From the NCBI GenBank assembly GCA_029891385.1, contig CM057235.1, positions 17,669,620 to 17,733,619 of the forward strand: 64,000 nucleotides of DNA. Direction: 5' to 3'. The stretch comes from Erythroxylum novogranatense (Eukaryota > Streptophyta > Magnoliopsida > Malpighiales > Erythroxylaceae). Within the stretch, counting starts at the first letter, position 1. Each line of letters starts with the position of its first letter. Shown piece after piece: positions 46,598 through 56,218 of this stretch. Under the pieces are notes generated by a model. It was not told the origin of the DNA. It did not search any database and was given only the letters and a program-made list of their open reading frames with translations. The position numbers and the translations under genes were made by a program.

Positions 46598-46602
46598 TAA
46601 TG

Positions 46603-47008
46603 TTTTAAAAACATGACCAGAAATTAGAATTAAAGAATTTGAAATATGATTGAAGGAGACTCTCCTTATCCATTGAAGAATTTGAAGTTTAATAGAAAAT
46701 GAGATTGTTAAATAAAAACTAATTGATTGATTTTAGTTTGTAAAATCTGATTAGCTTTTGAAGAGTGGTTGATTAATTAGTAAATTGATCACCTTTTGAC
46801 AACAAAGGTTATTAAAAAAAATTGAATCGAAAAATAAAAAATTGAACTAAAAAATAGGTCAGATTCAAATGTTTTACGGTTTAATCACCAAATTGAATCA
46901 ATTTTTAATCATTAATTCCATAAATATCTTATCTAGATGAAATTCTAACTAAGAATAATTTGTGAATAATAACTAATTTTAATTATAATATTATCATAAT
47001 TGATCAAT
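46603..47008. other. AT-rich DNA, nothing recognised
   Basis: There is no coding similarity. It was continuous with 24606-25097 before the D array inserted. It ends at the proposed start of the second Sirevirus-like element. Confidence 0.5.
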
Positions 47009-47129
47009 TGTATTTTAAGCCAAAAGGACTTCACTTCTATTAATTTTGATAACAATCAAATAATAATAATCTTAGAAATGTATGAACTGTTTTGATAAGT
47101 TTGTTAAGTGTGCAGAAAAAAGGAAGTAA

Positions 47130-47420
47130 CATTTAGTCAACTCAGATGACATTGTAAGAGGTTTGCCTAAGATAAAATTTGTTAAAGACCACTTGTGTAA
47201 ATCTTGTTTAAAAGGCAAACATGTTAGAGAATCTTTCAAACCAAAGAAAGAAATATGTACATCTAGAATACTTGAACTTGTTCATATGGATCTAATTGGA
47301 CCATCTAGGCATGCTAGTCTAAATGGTAAATTATATATTCTTGTTATTGTCGATGATTTTTCTAGATTCACTTGGGTGAGATTTCTTATAAATAAAAGTG
47401 ATGCTTTTAACAAGTTTGCT
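47130..47420 (+). pseudogene. copia integrase fragment in or next to the Sire-2 LTR
   Basis: It encodes the end of the GAG-pre-integrase zinc region (CKSCLKGKHVRESF) and the start of the integrase core (LVHMDLIGPSRHA, VIVDDFSRFTWVRF), ending at NKFAK. The frame then runs without a stop into the minisatellite up to 47663, producing DESATQ/DESATL repeats that are translation of the repeat, not a protein domain. It is closest in type to the integrases of the Sire elements here. Confidence 0.75.
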
Positions 47421-47444
47421 AAGCGCGATCAACGCCAGATAAAG

Positions 47445-47700
47445 CACTACACAAGACGAAGTGTTACACTAGACGAAAGCGCAACACAAGACGAAAGTGC
47501 TACATTAGACGAAAGCGCAACACAAGATGAAAGCACAACACCAGACAAAAGTGCAACACCAGATGAAAGTGCTACACCAGACAAAAACACGACACCAGAA
47601 GAATCGCGACAACAAACGAAGTGTGACAATAGACGAAGCGATGTAATAGACGACGTGGAATAACAGACGAAACATAATAACAGAAGAAACATTATTCCAG
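47445..47700. repeat. ACGAAAG-type minisatellite in the Sire-2 LTR
   Basis: Units of about 18 bases such as GACGAAAGCGCAACACAA, GACGAAAGTGCTACATTA and GACAAAAGTGCAACACCA are repeated about ten times. The core ACGAAAG is shared with the Sire-1 LTR arrays, but the rest of the unit differs. Confidence 0.85.
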
Positions 47701-48395
47701 ATGATACAAAAGGAATATATTCTAGAACGTCGGATAGTTAGTTAGTTGGAGTTAGTTACAAGATTCAACTAATAACTGTTTCTAGAAGATTCAAGAAGCA
47801 GTTTTTCATAAGATAGTTGGAGACTTAGCCTATAAATACTAATTCTAGTCAAAGACTAAGATAAAAAAAATTCTTTTACATTAGCAAATATTATGTATTC
47901 AAAGTGTGAAAGAAGTGAGTGAATACATCTGTAACCTAAAGTTCAAAAATACTTTTCTTAGACAGAGAAAGGAAGGCTAGAGCCTGGAGAGGCTAATACA
48001 GCTAATAAAGAATACTTTGTGAGAGAGACCTGAAGAGGCTCTGCAAGAGTAGAAAGAATACTTATAAAGTTGAAGAGTATAGTGAAATCTCTGACTAATT
48101 CTGAGGACTAGACGTAGCCCAAGATTTGGGGTGAACCAGTATAAAATCGCAGTGTCTGTTCTCTAACCCTCACTTTTAATTTTCTTGTTGTTAAATGAAC
48201 TATATAATATTACTTACGATTGCATTGTTTATCAACTTTAGCAAAGTGTTTTAGTAATCATTTGAATTTTCGTAAAGAAATTCAAAAAGTCTCAAAAGAT
48301 TAATATTTTTGAAAAGATTACACAATTTAACCCCCCTTCTTATATAGTTTACATATCATATCGGATTTTTATATTAACAAGTGATTTACTTCAGT

Positions 48396-48407
48396 TGGTA
48401 TCAGAGC
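48396..48407 (+). promoter_or_regulatory. Primer binding site of Sire-2
   Basis: TGGTATCAGAGC, an exact initiator-methionine tRNA primer match two bases after the LTR end. Confidence 0.9.
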
Positions 48408-48450
48408 AAGGTTTCCAAGAAACACTGTCATAAAGTGAGGACAAAGATCT

Positions 48451-49984
48451 ATGGCTGAATCACATGTTTTTATAGCTAAAGGTGCCTCCGTCATAAGACC
48501 TCCTACGTTTAATGGTGAGGATTATCATTATTGGAAGGACAGGATGCGGCTCTTCATAGAATCCACACATATTGATCTTTGAGATATCATCGAGAATGGT
48601 CCATATACACCAACAGATGATGAAGGCAATATCATCTCTCTTGATAAATGGTCGATTGATCAAAATGCTCAATTTTAGTTGAACTCAAAGGCTAAGTTCT
48701 TTCTAAGTTGTGTCCTAAGCAGAAGTGAATATGATAAGGTTGTGTATCTACAAAGGAGATATGGGACACATTATCCATTGCACATGAAGGCACAAATCAA
48801 GCGAAAGAGTCCAAGATCAGTATTCTTGTTCATCAGTATGAGCTGTTCAAGATGAAAGATGAGGAGACTATTGATCAGATGTTTGGACGATTTCAAACAA
48901 TCGTTAATGGACTTAAAGCTCTTGGGAGAATCTATGATAATCAAGATCATGTCAAAAAGATTCTCAAAAGTCTGCCTAAAAGATGGAGACCTAAGGTTAC
49001 AGCAATACAAGAGGCCAAGGACTTAAGCAAGCTAAAGCTAGATGAATCACTTGGTTCACTGAAGATATATGAAGTGGGCCTTGATGTAGAAGAGAAACCC
49101 ATAAGACATAAGTCTATTGCATTAAAGGCTGGTTAGAAGAATCAAAAGAACCAAAAAAATAGAAGCACATCTTCAAAAGCATTAAAGATTGAAGAAATCA
49201 AGAATGATGATGCCAGTGAATCTGATCAAGATTTAAGTGAAGATGATGATGAATTATCCTTCATTTTAAGAAAGATTCGGAGGACGTGGAAAAAGAAAGC
49301 GAAAGGTAATAAAGACTTTTCTTTTAAGAAGAATAGCAAAGACGAAGCCAAGATTGAGAAAATGTCTATCATTTGCTACGAGTGCAACAAACCAGGACAT
49401 TACAAGTCTGAATGTCCATTGCTCAAAAGAAAACAGAAAACAAAAGTAAAGAAAACAAAAAGAGCATAATGGCAACGTGGGAAGATTTGAACTCATCCGA
49501 ATCTGACTCCGATTTATAAGCATCAAAACGAGCAAATATATGCTTAGTAGTTGAAAAGGAATACGACTATGAGGTAACTTCTAACCTTAATGATCTTCAA
49601 GAGGCATATTTAGAATTGTTAGAAGATTTGCATGCTATATTAAAGCAATATAGGATTTTGAAAAATAAATTTGTTGAAATCTTGAAGAACACGGAAGTGT
49701 TAGAGCAAGAAAACGTCTGCCTTAAGAAACAAGTAGATGATATGAAAAAGAAAGTAACTATAGATAGATCTAAGGAAATTAAACAACTAAAACAACAGAT
49801 TAATAATCTTTCAGCAGATTTATCAACATTTACTGAAAGTACTAAAAGGATGAATGATATGATTGGAAAATATAGACATCCAAAGGATAAGAGTGGTATA
49901 GGGTTTACTAACGATAATGTTCGTCATAATAAGAGTTTTGTTACTAAAAGAAAGAAAAAGAAGAAATATTCTTATTATTCATGA
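48451..49984 (+). pseudogene. Sire-2 gag
   Basis: The start ATG at 48451 gives a sequence beginning like Sire-1 gag. An in-frame stop TGA occurs near 48583, and another at about 48676. The core is open in 48852-49136 (DQMFGRFQTIVNGLKALG, ILKSLPKRWRPKVTAIQEAK). The CCHC knuckle CYECNKPGHYKSEC is at about 49375-49416. A coiled-coil-like tail is open in 49616-49984 (LEQENVCLKKQVDDMKKK, KQLKQQINNLSADLS), ending with a run of lysines. Several frame changes and stops break it. Confidence 0.85.
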
Positions 49985-50084
49985 AATTTTTGTAAATCTA
50001 ACCCCAAAGGACCCAAGAAAATATAGATACCTAAGAAAGACATAATATATACTACAGATCTCCCTTCTTGGAAAAAGCAACCAG

Positions 50085-53040
50085 CACCAATGGTACTTGG
50101 ATAGTGGATGCTCGTGACACTTGACGGGAAGAAGGTCTATGTTCCTAGATCTCCAAAATAAATAAGGAGGATTAGTAACTTTTGGAGACAACCAATAGGG
50201 CAAAATAGTTGGAATCGGAAAAATTGGTAAAGATTCATTTGCGTCTATTGATAATTTTCTGCTAGTTAAAGGATTAAAACATAATCTAATTAGGTAAGTC
50301 AATTATGTGATTATGGATTTGAAGTATCCTTTAATCAAAATTCTTGTGTAGTCAAAAACAAGGATAGTTTCATATTCTTTTCTGTCAAGAGACGAAACAA
50401 TCTCTATAAGATTAATTTAGATGATTTGAAAAGTCCAAATATTTCATGTTTTATATCAACAGATGAGGAAAATTTGATTTGGCATTAAAAAACTAGATCA
50501 TTTTCGTTCTAAACTTATTTTTAAGTTGGTTAGACATGATTTGGTAAGAGGATTGCCAAAAATAAGTTTTAACAAAGATTTCTTTTGTGAGAGTTGTCAG
50601 AAAGGAAAGCAAGTTAAAACATCTTTTCTTTTAAAAATATTGTAACTTCATCTAGACCTCTAAAGTTGTTACATATAGATTTGTTTAGTCCAACTAAAAC
50701 ATTAAGTCTTGGTGGAAAGAAGTATGGTCTCGTAATTATTGATGACTTCACTAGGTTTTGTTGGATATTGTTTTTATCACATAAAGATGAATCTCTTAAG
50801 TGCTTTAAAGTTCTTTCCAAAAAGTTACAAAATGAAAAAGGAATTTTTATTGCTGGAATTAGGAGTGATCATAGTCGAGAATTTGAAAATGATAAATTCA
50901 TAATGTTTTATGAAGAGAATGAAATTTTCCATAATTTCGCTACTCCTAGAACTCCACAACAAAATGGAGTTGTAGAAAGAAAGAACATGACGATTCAGGA
51001 AATGGCAAGGACTATGCTATGTGAAATGAATCTTCCTAAGTATTTCTAGGCAGAAGCTATGAACACAGCTTGTTATATTCAAAATAGAGTATTTCTACGA
51101 CCTATTTTAAATAAAACTCCATATAAGTTATGGAAATGAGGAAAGTCAAATATGTCTTACTTCCATCCTTTCAGTTACAAATGCATTATATTGAATACAA
51201 AAGAAAAATTGGACAAATTTGATTCTAAAATCATTTTAGAAAATTTTCTAAGATATTCAATGTCTTCTAAAGTTTATAAAATTTATAATCTTGTTTCTAA
51301 ATTTGTTGAAGAATCTATGCACGTTAAGTTTGATGATGATTCTCATCCAAATAGAAGAGACGATTCTGATGATGAAACTCTATATTCTCCCTTAGTTGAT
51401 AAAACAGACATATCACCACTTGTTGATCCACCTGATAAGGTAGAGGACATTCCTGAAAACTTTAGTCTTAGGAAAGACTGGAAGTATAAATCCTCTCACC
51501 CAGAAAACCTAATTATAGGAGAAACTTCAAATGGAGTGAAAACTAGGTCTAAAGTTAGAAGAGAGGCAAATGTAGCTTTTGTTTCTGAATTAGAACCTAA
51601 GAAAATTGATGAAGTTCCTCAAGATGAAGCTTGGATTTTAGCCATGCAAGAGGAGTAAGTTTTTCATAGGAACCAGATGGGTATTCAAGAATAAACTAGA
51701 TGAATCAGGTAGAGTAAAACGTAACAGCTCAAGGCTATAATCAACAAGAAGGAATAGATAATAATGAAACATATGCTCCTGTAACTAGACTAGAAGCTAT
51801 TAGGATTTTTCTTGCATATGTTGTTTGCTATAATATAAAATTGTTTCAAATAGATGTGAAAGGTGCCGTTTTGAATGGTTTTATAGATAAAGAGGTTTAT
51901 GTAAAACAACCTCCTGGTTTTGAAGATATTGATAAACCAGATTATGTTTATAGCTTCATAAAGCTTTGTATGGATTAAAACAAGCACCTCGTGCTTAGTA
52001 TGATCGTCTAAGTTCGCTTTTGATTGAAAATGACTTTATTAAAGGACAAGTAGATAAGAATCTGTTTAGGAAATGTATTAAAAATGATTTCATTATAGTA
52101 CAGATATATGTATATGATATTATTTGTGGTGCAACTTCTAAGAAGCTATGTTCTAGTTTTGAAAATCTTATGAAAAGTGAATTTGAAATGAGTATGATGT
52201 GTGAATTGAAATTCTTTCTTGGTTTATAAATTAAGAAAACTGAAGAAAAGATTTTTATTCCTCAACAGAAATATACCAAAGAATTGTTAGTCAAATATAA
52301 AATGGAGAAAGTTAAACCTATGTTAACTCCTATGCATCCTTCAATCCTCTTATCTAAGGATGAAGCAGGTAAGAAGGTTGATCAAACCCTCTTCAGAGGA
52401 ATTATTGGTTATTTACTTTACCTAACTGCAAGCAGACCTGATATATTGTTTAGTGTTTATTTGTGTGCAAGATTTCAAGCAGATCCTAGAGAATCTCATT
52501 ATATTGTTGTTAAAAGAATATTGAAATACTTGGTAGGTTCTACTGATCTTTGTTTAATATATGAAAACGGTAAAGATTTCAGGTTAATTGGCTACTGAGA
52601 TGCTGATTATGCTGGAGATAGAAATGATAGAAAGAGTACAAGTGGAGGTTGTTACTTTATTGGTCATAATCTTATTTCTTGGTCAAGCAAGAGCCAAAGT
52701 TCAATTACTCTATCTACTGTAGAAGTTGAATACATGTCAGCTGCAAGTTGTTGTTCACAGACGTTATGGATTAAGTATCAGTTGGAAGATTACTCCATAT
52801 AAGAATATCAAATTCCAATCTTCTGTAATAACACAAGTGCTATCAAGCTATCAAAGAATCCACTACAGCACTCGAGGGCAAAGCATATTGAAGTTAGACA
52901 TCATTTTATACAAGACTATGTACAGAGAGGAATCATCAGTCTACAATTTGTTGAGACGAATCAACAATAGGCAGATATCTTCACTAAACCTTTATGTGAA
53001 GATAGGTTCAAGGAAATCAGACGAAACTTGAATATCGTAA
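50085..53040 (+). pseudogene. Sire-2 pol: protease, integrase, RT, RNase H
   Basis: Protease begins near 50093 with YLDSGCS. GAG-pre-integrase and its cysteines lie near 50590 (CESCQKGKQVKT). The integrase core is open in 50666-51049 with the second Asp in IRSDHSREFEN and Glu in QQNGVVERKNMT. An acidic linker follows (51320-51600). RT is broken at about 51660 by a short deletion and shows MDVK-like DVKGAVLNG. The active box reads QIYVYDIICGAT (about 52105), with Tyr replacing the first catalytic Asp of YVDD. RNase H (52590-53000) has several stops and ends with ADIFTKPLCEDRF. Confidence 0.88.
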
Positions 53041-53387
53041 TGCTGAATGACCATTTTTCTGACACGTCATGACCCAGACAATTTATACAAGAAGAAGATA
53101 AAAAATCGTAAGTTTTTAAGTAAATAATAACAGCAAGTTATGAACAATAACTTGTCAAGAGTAGGTATAAGAAGGAAATCTTCTCAAGATTCTAAAATAC
53201 CTTCTACTCTAGAATTTTCTTGAATACTTTTAAACCAACTTGTTTAACGCTCTCAACCAAGATGACTTGATACTATGTTGTAAGTTTCAAGTTCTTTTCA
53301 TCTCATATTCTTACTTTTAGAGACTAACATCGCTACTTTGAGCAAAATACTTTTGTGTGTTTATTTTTTATTTGTTACAGATAACAA
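53041..53387 (+). other. Sire-2 spacer after pol, with splice-acceptor-like end
   Basis: There is no coding similarity. The last part is TTTATTTTTTATTTGTTACAG (ending 53380; written here in two pieces: TTTATTTTTTATTT then GTTACAG), a good match to a plant 3' splice site, seven bases before the ATG at 53388. Confidence 0.45.
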
Positions 53388-54224
53388 ATGGAGCAATCAC
53401 TTATCTATGGGCGACACGTTTATTTCAAATCATTGAAGGAAAATCAGATGGACATTAAACCAGAGATTGAAGCAGTTGGCTGGAAAAACTTCTTCAAGTT
53501 TCGTGAAAAGGTTTATTTGAATGAGATATATGAGTTTTGGAAGAATGCAAAGGTGGTGGACGACACCTTAGTATCAATGGTAGATGGATTGTCGATTATC
53601 GTGATGCAAGATACTATTGAAAGGGTCAGTGGGTGTCCTAGTATTAGAGTAAAGCTATTTAACAATACAAAATGGATTACTCAAGGTCGTGTAGATATAA
53701 TGCACATCAATCGACAACTCTATGGAAGTACTGATCCAGAAGTCAAGAAGGCGACAACCCTTGTTTCGAAAGCTAGGGTTCTACATTCACTGCTTCTTCA
53801 CTATATTCTATCAAGATTAGGCTCAAATGACGCTGTGATAATGAACGATGAACATTGTATGTATCACCTATTGAATCATCAACCTATTAATCTTTCGTAC
53901 TTTATTTTGAAGTACATGATGAAGTCAAAGGGAGATTCTAGCTCTTTACCGTATGGAATGCTGTTTACAAGGATTTTGAGAGAATCAGGAATCTTTCTCA
54001 ACAGAGGTAACAAGGTAAAGATCGACGAGAAGAGCATTATTAACGCCATAACTATTCACAGAATGGGGATAAAGTTTGTTGATGAGGCGGATAAAGGTTT
54101 TACACCCAAAGAAAGGTCTCAGGGGGAGCTAATAGAAAAACGGGGCAGAAGTGAACATGGTACATCTATAAGAAAAAACAAAACCTCGATCAATAGGAAG
54201 AACATCCGTAGAAGAAAAGACTAA
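53388..54224 (+). CDS. Sire-2 post-pol ORF, N-terminal half, open
   Basis: This is a 278-codon open frame starting at the ATG that follows the acceptor-like site. It matches the post-pol ORF of Sire-1 from its first residues (YGRHVYFKSLKENQMDIKP, NEIYEFWKNAKVV), through SKARVLHSLLLHYIL, YHLLNHQPINLSYF and LPYGMLFTRILRESGIFLNRG, to a basic C-terminus. The KARVLHS to LPYG stretch resembles the family called putative plant transposon protein domain; the molecular role is unknown. No signal peptide or hydrophobic membrane segment is evident. It is open where the Sire-1 copy is broken, and it stops at 54222, while homology to the Sire-1 C-terminal half continues, broken, downstream. Confidence 0.7.
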   Translation: MEQSLIYGRHVYFKSLKENQMDIKPEIEAVGWKNFFKFREKVYLNEIYEFWKNAKVVDDTLVSMVDGLSIIVMQDTIERVSGCPSIRVKLFNNTKWITQGRVDIMHINRQLYGSTDPEVKKATTLVSKARVLHSLLLHYILSRLGSNDAVIMNDEHCMYHLLNHQPINLSYFILKYMMKSKGDSSSLPYGMLFTRILRESGIFLNRGNKVKIDEKSIINAITIHRMGIKFVDEADKGFTPKERSQGELIEKRGRSEHGTSIRKNKTSINRKNIRRRKD

Positions 54225-54976
54225 GAAATCGTCTGATGAACTAATACAATATAAGACGATTCTACAGAAAGAGGAAAGTAGGGTTCAACAATCATCACAA
54301 CAAGTGTCATTGAAGAGAAAGGCGGAGACACTTCAATAAGAAAAATCCAAACAGTCAAGAAGGTCTCCAAGACTATTGACCTTGTGACAATAAGAACAGA
54401 AGAAGAGGAAATCTCTAATTCTTGATGGAGATTCTGAAAAATAGGAGAAAAGACAGCAACCTACCAAATCAATTGTCTCTATTTTGTAAAGCCAATCAGT
54501 AAAATTATCTGGAGAGACAGAAATGAAAAGGAAGTTGGTATTTGAAAGGAAGAAGCCTCAACAACAACCTTCATCTAAACCAGCAGAAGAACAAAAGAAG
54601 ATGAAGCCTAGTCAGAAAAAGGTTTCTTTATCTGATGTTCAACAGAAGGAAAAAGCAGTTGAACACCAATTGGAACCTTATAATCCTTCTTAACCAATCA
54701 ACAAAAAGATTTGAGAATGAAGATTAAAGAATAACTAGTACCTGTTCAAAGCAGAAGCTCAATTATTATTAGAAAACCTTTAAAAAAATCAGTAAAGGTA
54801 CTAATCGAACCGATACCAATTAATGCTCAAACAATACATCTTCTAAGTCATGAAGAATGAAGATTATATGGTATTCTATGAGATGAGAAGGCCGAACCAT
54901 ATCCACTGAAGATTTCAAAGAATCAGTAGACAATCTACCCTATTACTAGCAGAGCATCGATAAAAATTATTCCATA
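54225..54976 (+). pseudogene. Sire-2 post-pol ORF, decayed C-terminal half
   Basis: Pieces resemble the Lys/Ser/Pro-rich middle and following conserved part of the Sire-1 ORF (for example the SSIIIRKPLKKSVKV and LIEPIPINAQTIHLL-like blocks near 54755-54845), but stops occur every few dozen codons. The coiled-coil end is missing because gypsy LTR E inserted at 54977. Confidence 0.65.
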
Positions 54977-56218
54977 TGTAACATCTCATCACCGATGGGA
55001 AGGGTAAAATAGTAATTTGGAACGGGTTAGGAGTGTTTAATTTTTTTTCCTATGTTCATGCATTCATATATACACGTGAATAGTAAATTTTACACATGTA
55101 ACGATTGTACATGCATTCATGGCATTTCCCGGTATATGTGTCCCTAATGTGTTTATTGTGAAAAATATGATTTTTGTACTTGAAAATTTAATTGGAGTGG
55201 GTCCTTGTGAGTTTTGAATTTTTGGAGAATTTTAGAAATTTTTCTGAAAATTTTCGGGGTACTTTTTCGGACTAAAAAAAATGCCCAATGGCAGACTAAC
55301 TAGTTATCGGTAGGAAAAAGTACTGTCCAATGACACTAAAAATGAGATACATGATTTTAGGAATTATTAGTTTTAAGCCATTGGAATTTTGGGGAGAAAT
55401 TGGACTAAAAATTGGAAGTGAATTGGAAGAAGTTAGGTGAGCAAATGAGAGGGTGACATATGGCAAGTGACATGTGTCACTTGCCTAACATGCCACCATA
55501 TCTACTTAGTTTATTAAAATCTCTTCCTTTCTTTAATCATTCTCGATGTTTCCTTGTAAGACCAAAAGTCTTTGTAGTTCTTCATATCCTTAGCCTCCCC
55601 TTTTCCTTCTTCTTCGTAGTCTTCTTTCTTCCTTGTTCTTTTTGCTCTTTTGCTCATCTTTTCTACCAACTCTTCCTCTTGGCTTGCTCTTCTTTTGGTC
55701 ATTAAAAATCCAAACCTAAGCCTTGAGAGTTGATGACTGTGTATGTGTTGGGAGGTAGAGGATTTAGTGAAAAGGTGAAGAGTTGAAGAATTGGAAGCTT
55801 GATAGGTAAGAACATGTTGTATACTATGGTTTTGTAGTTAATTTGTGATGTTTGTACATTAAATTACATGAAATTGTGCTTTGATTATATGGGTATGTTA
55901 ATTCCTTGGTTGATTGATGATTGATGAGGTAGAAGTTAATGAATGATATGTCATGTGGTATAGGTGAATTGGGTTGTTTTGGATTGATTTTAAATGATGT
56001 TAGATGAGTGGTTATTAAAGGAAGATGATTGAGTGTGTGTGCTGCAATTTTGTGGACTAAAGTTCAAGGATAGGTTGTGAGTTAGTTATGGTGGATATAT
56101 GAAGTAAATTGAGTGAGAATTGGTTTAGAAATGGTATGGAAGAGGTAGAAATTGAGTTAGGTTGAGAATATGGAAAATTGAATTTGTACATGTTTCAATG
56201 TTTTGGTCATAACTTTTT
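54977..56218 (+). repeat. gypsy LTR E, left part
   Basis: It begins TGTAACATCTCATC and continues with AGTAATTTGGAACGGGTTAGGAG, which closely follows the start of the D-family LTR (minus strand of 46597 leftwards), so it is a relative of D in the opposite orientation. It has a palindrome GGCAAGTGACA/TGTCACTTGCC (about 55459-55482) and a splice-donor match GTAAG at 55806-55810 after GAAGCTTGATAG, the same context as in D (GAAGCTTAAGTAG). It is cut at 56218 by element F. CCATA (54972-54976) is the candidate left target duplication. Confidence 0.75.

Larger units (their letters stand above)
47009..48393 (+). repeat. 5' LTR of Sire-2, with an integrase scrap and minisatellite inside
   Basis: It ends GTGATTTACTTCA before the primer site, like Sire-1. 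The first about 120 bases resemble Sirevirus LTR starts. From about 47130 to 47420 it reads as copia integrase, then continues as an ACGAAAG-type minisatellite (about 47445-47700) and the conserved downstream half (TCAAGAAGCAG, AATCTC, GAGGACTAGACGTAGCCCA). About 1385 bp in all. If the LTR instead starts at 47417 (TGCTAAG) it is 977 bp, and the preceding integrase belongs to another relic. Confidence 0.65.
47009..54976 (+). mobile_element. Second Sirevirus-like copia element (Sire-2), 3' end interrupted
   Basis: Same layout as Sire-1: LTR, primer site, gag with zinc knuckle, pol, spacer, post-pol ORF. It is cut at 54976 by gypsy LTR E, so its tail and 3' LTR are missing here. Coding parts resemble Sire-1 closely in order and motif, but the DNA differs enough that the two are separate family members. 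The start at 47009 (TGTATTTTAAGCCAAAAGG, aligning with TGTTAAGTCAAAA of Sire-1 and then TTTTGAT, CAAATAAT) is inferred, and the left duplication (candidate TCAAT, 47004-47008) cannot be checked. Confidence 0.8.

Noticed and set aside
47421..47663. Repetitive DESATQ/DESATP protein
   Set aside because: It is the in-frame translation of the LTR minisatellite after the integrase scrap; other Sire LTR repeats do not keep this frame.
55460..55705. 81-codon ORF with a hydrophobic stretch in LTR E
   Set aside because: It lies in the pyrimidine-rich leader of an LTR, where T-rich codons give Phe/Leu/Ser by composition; no homologue in the related D LTR.
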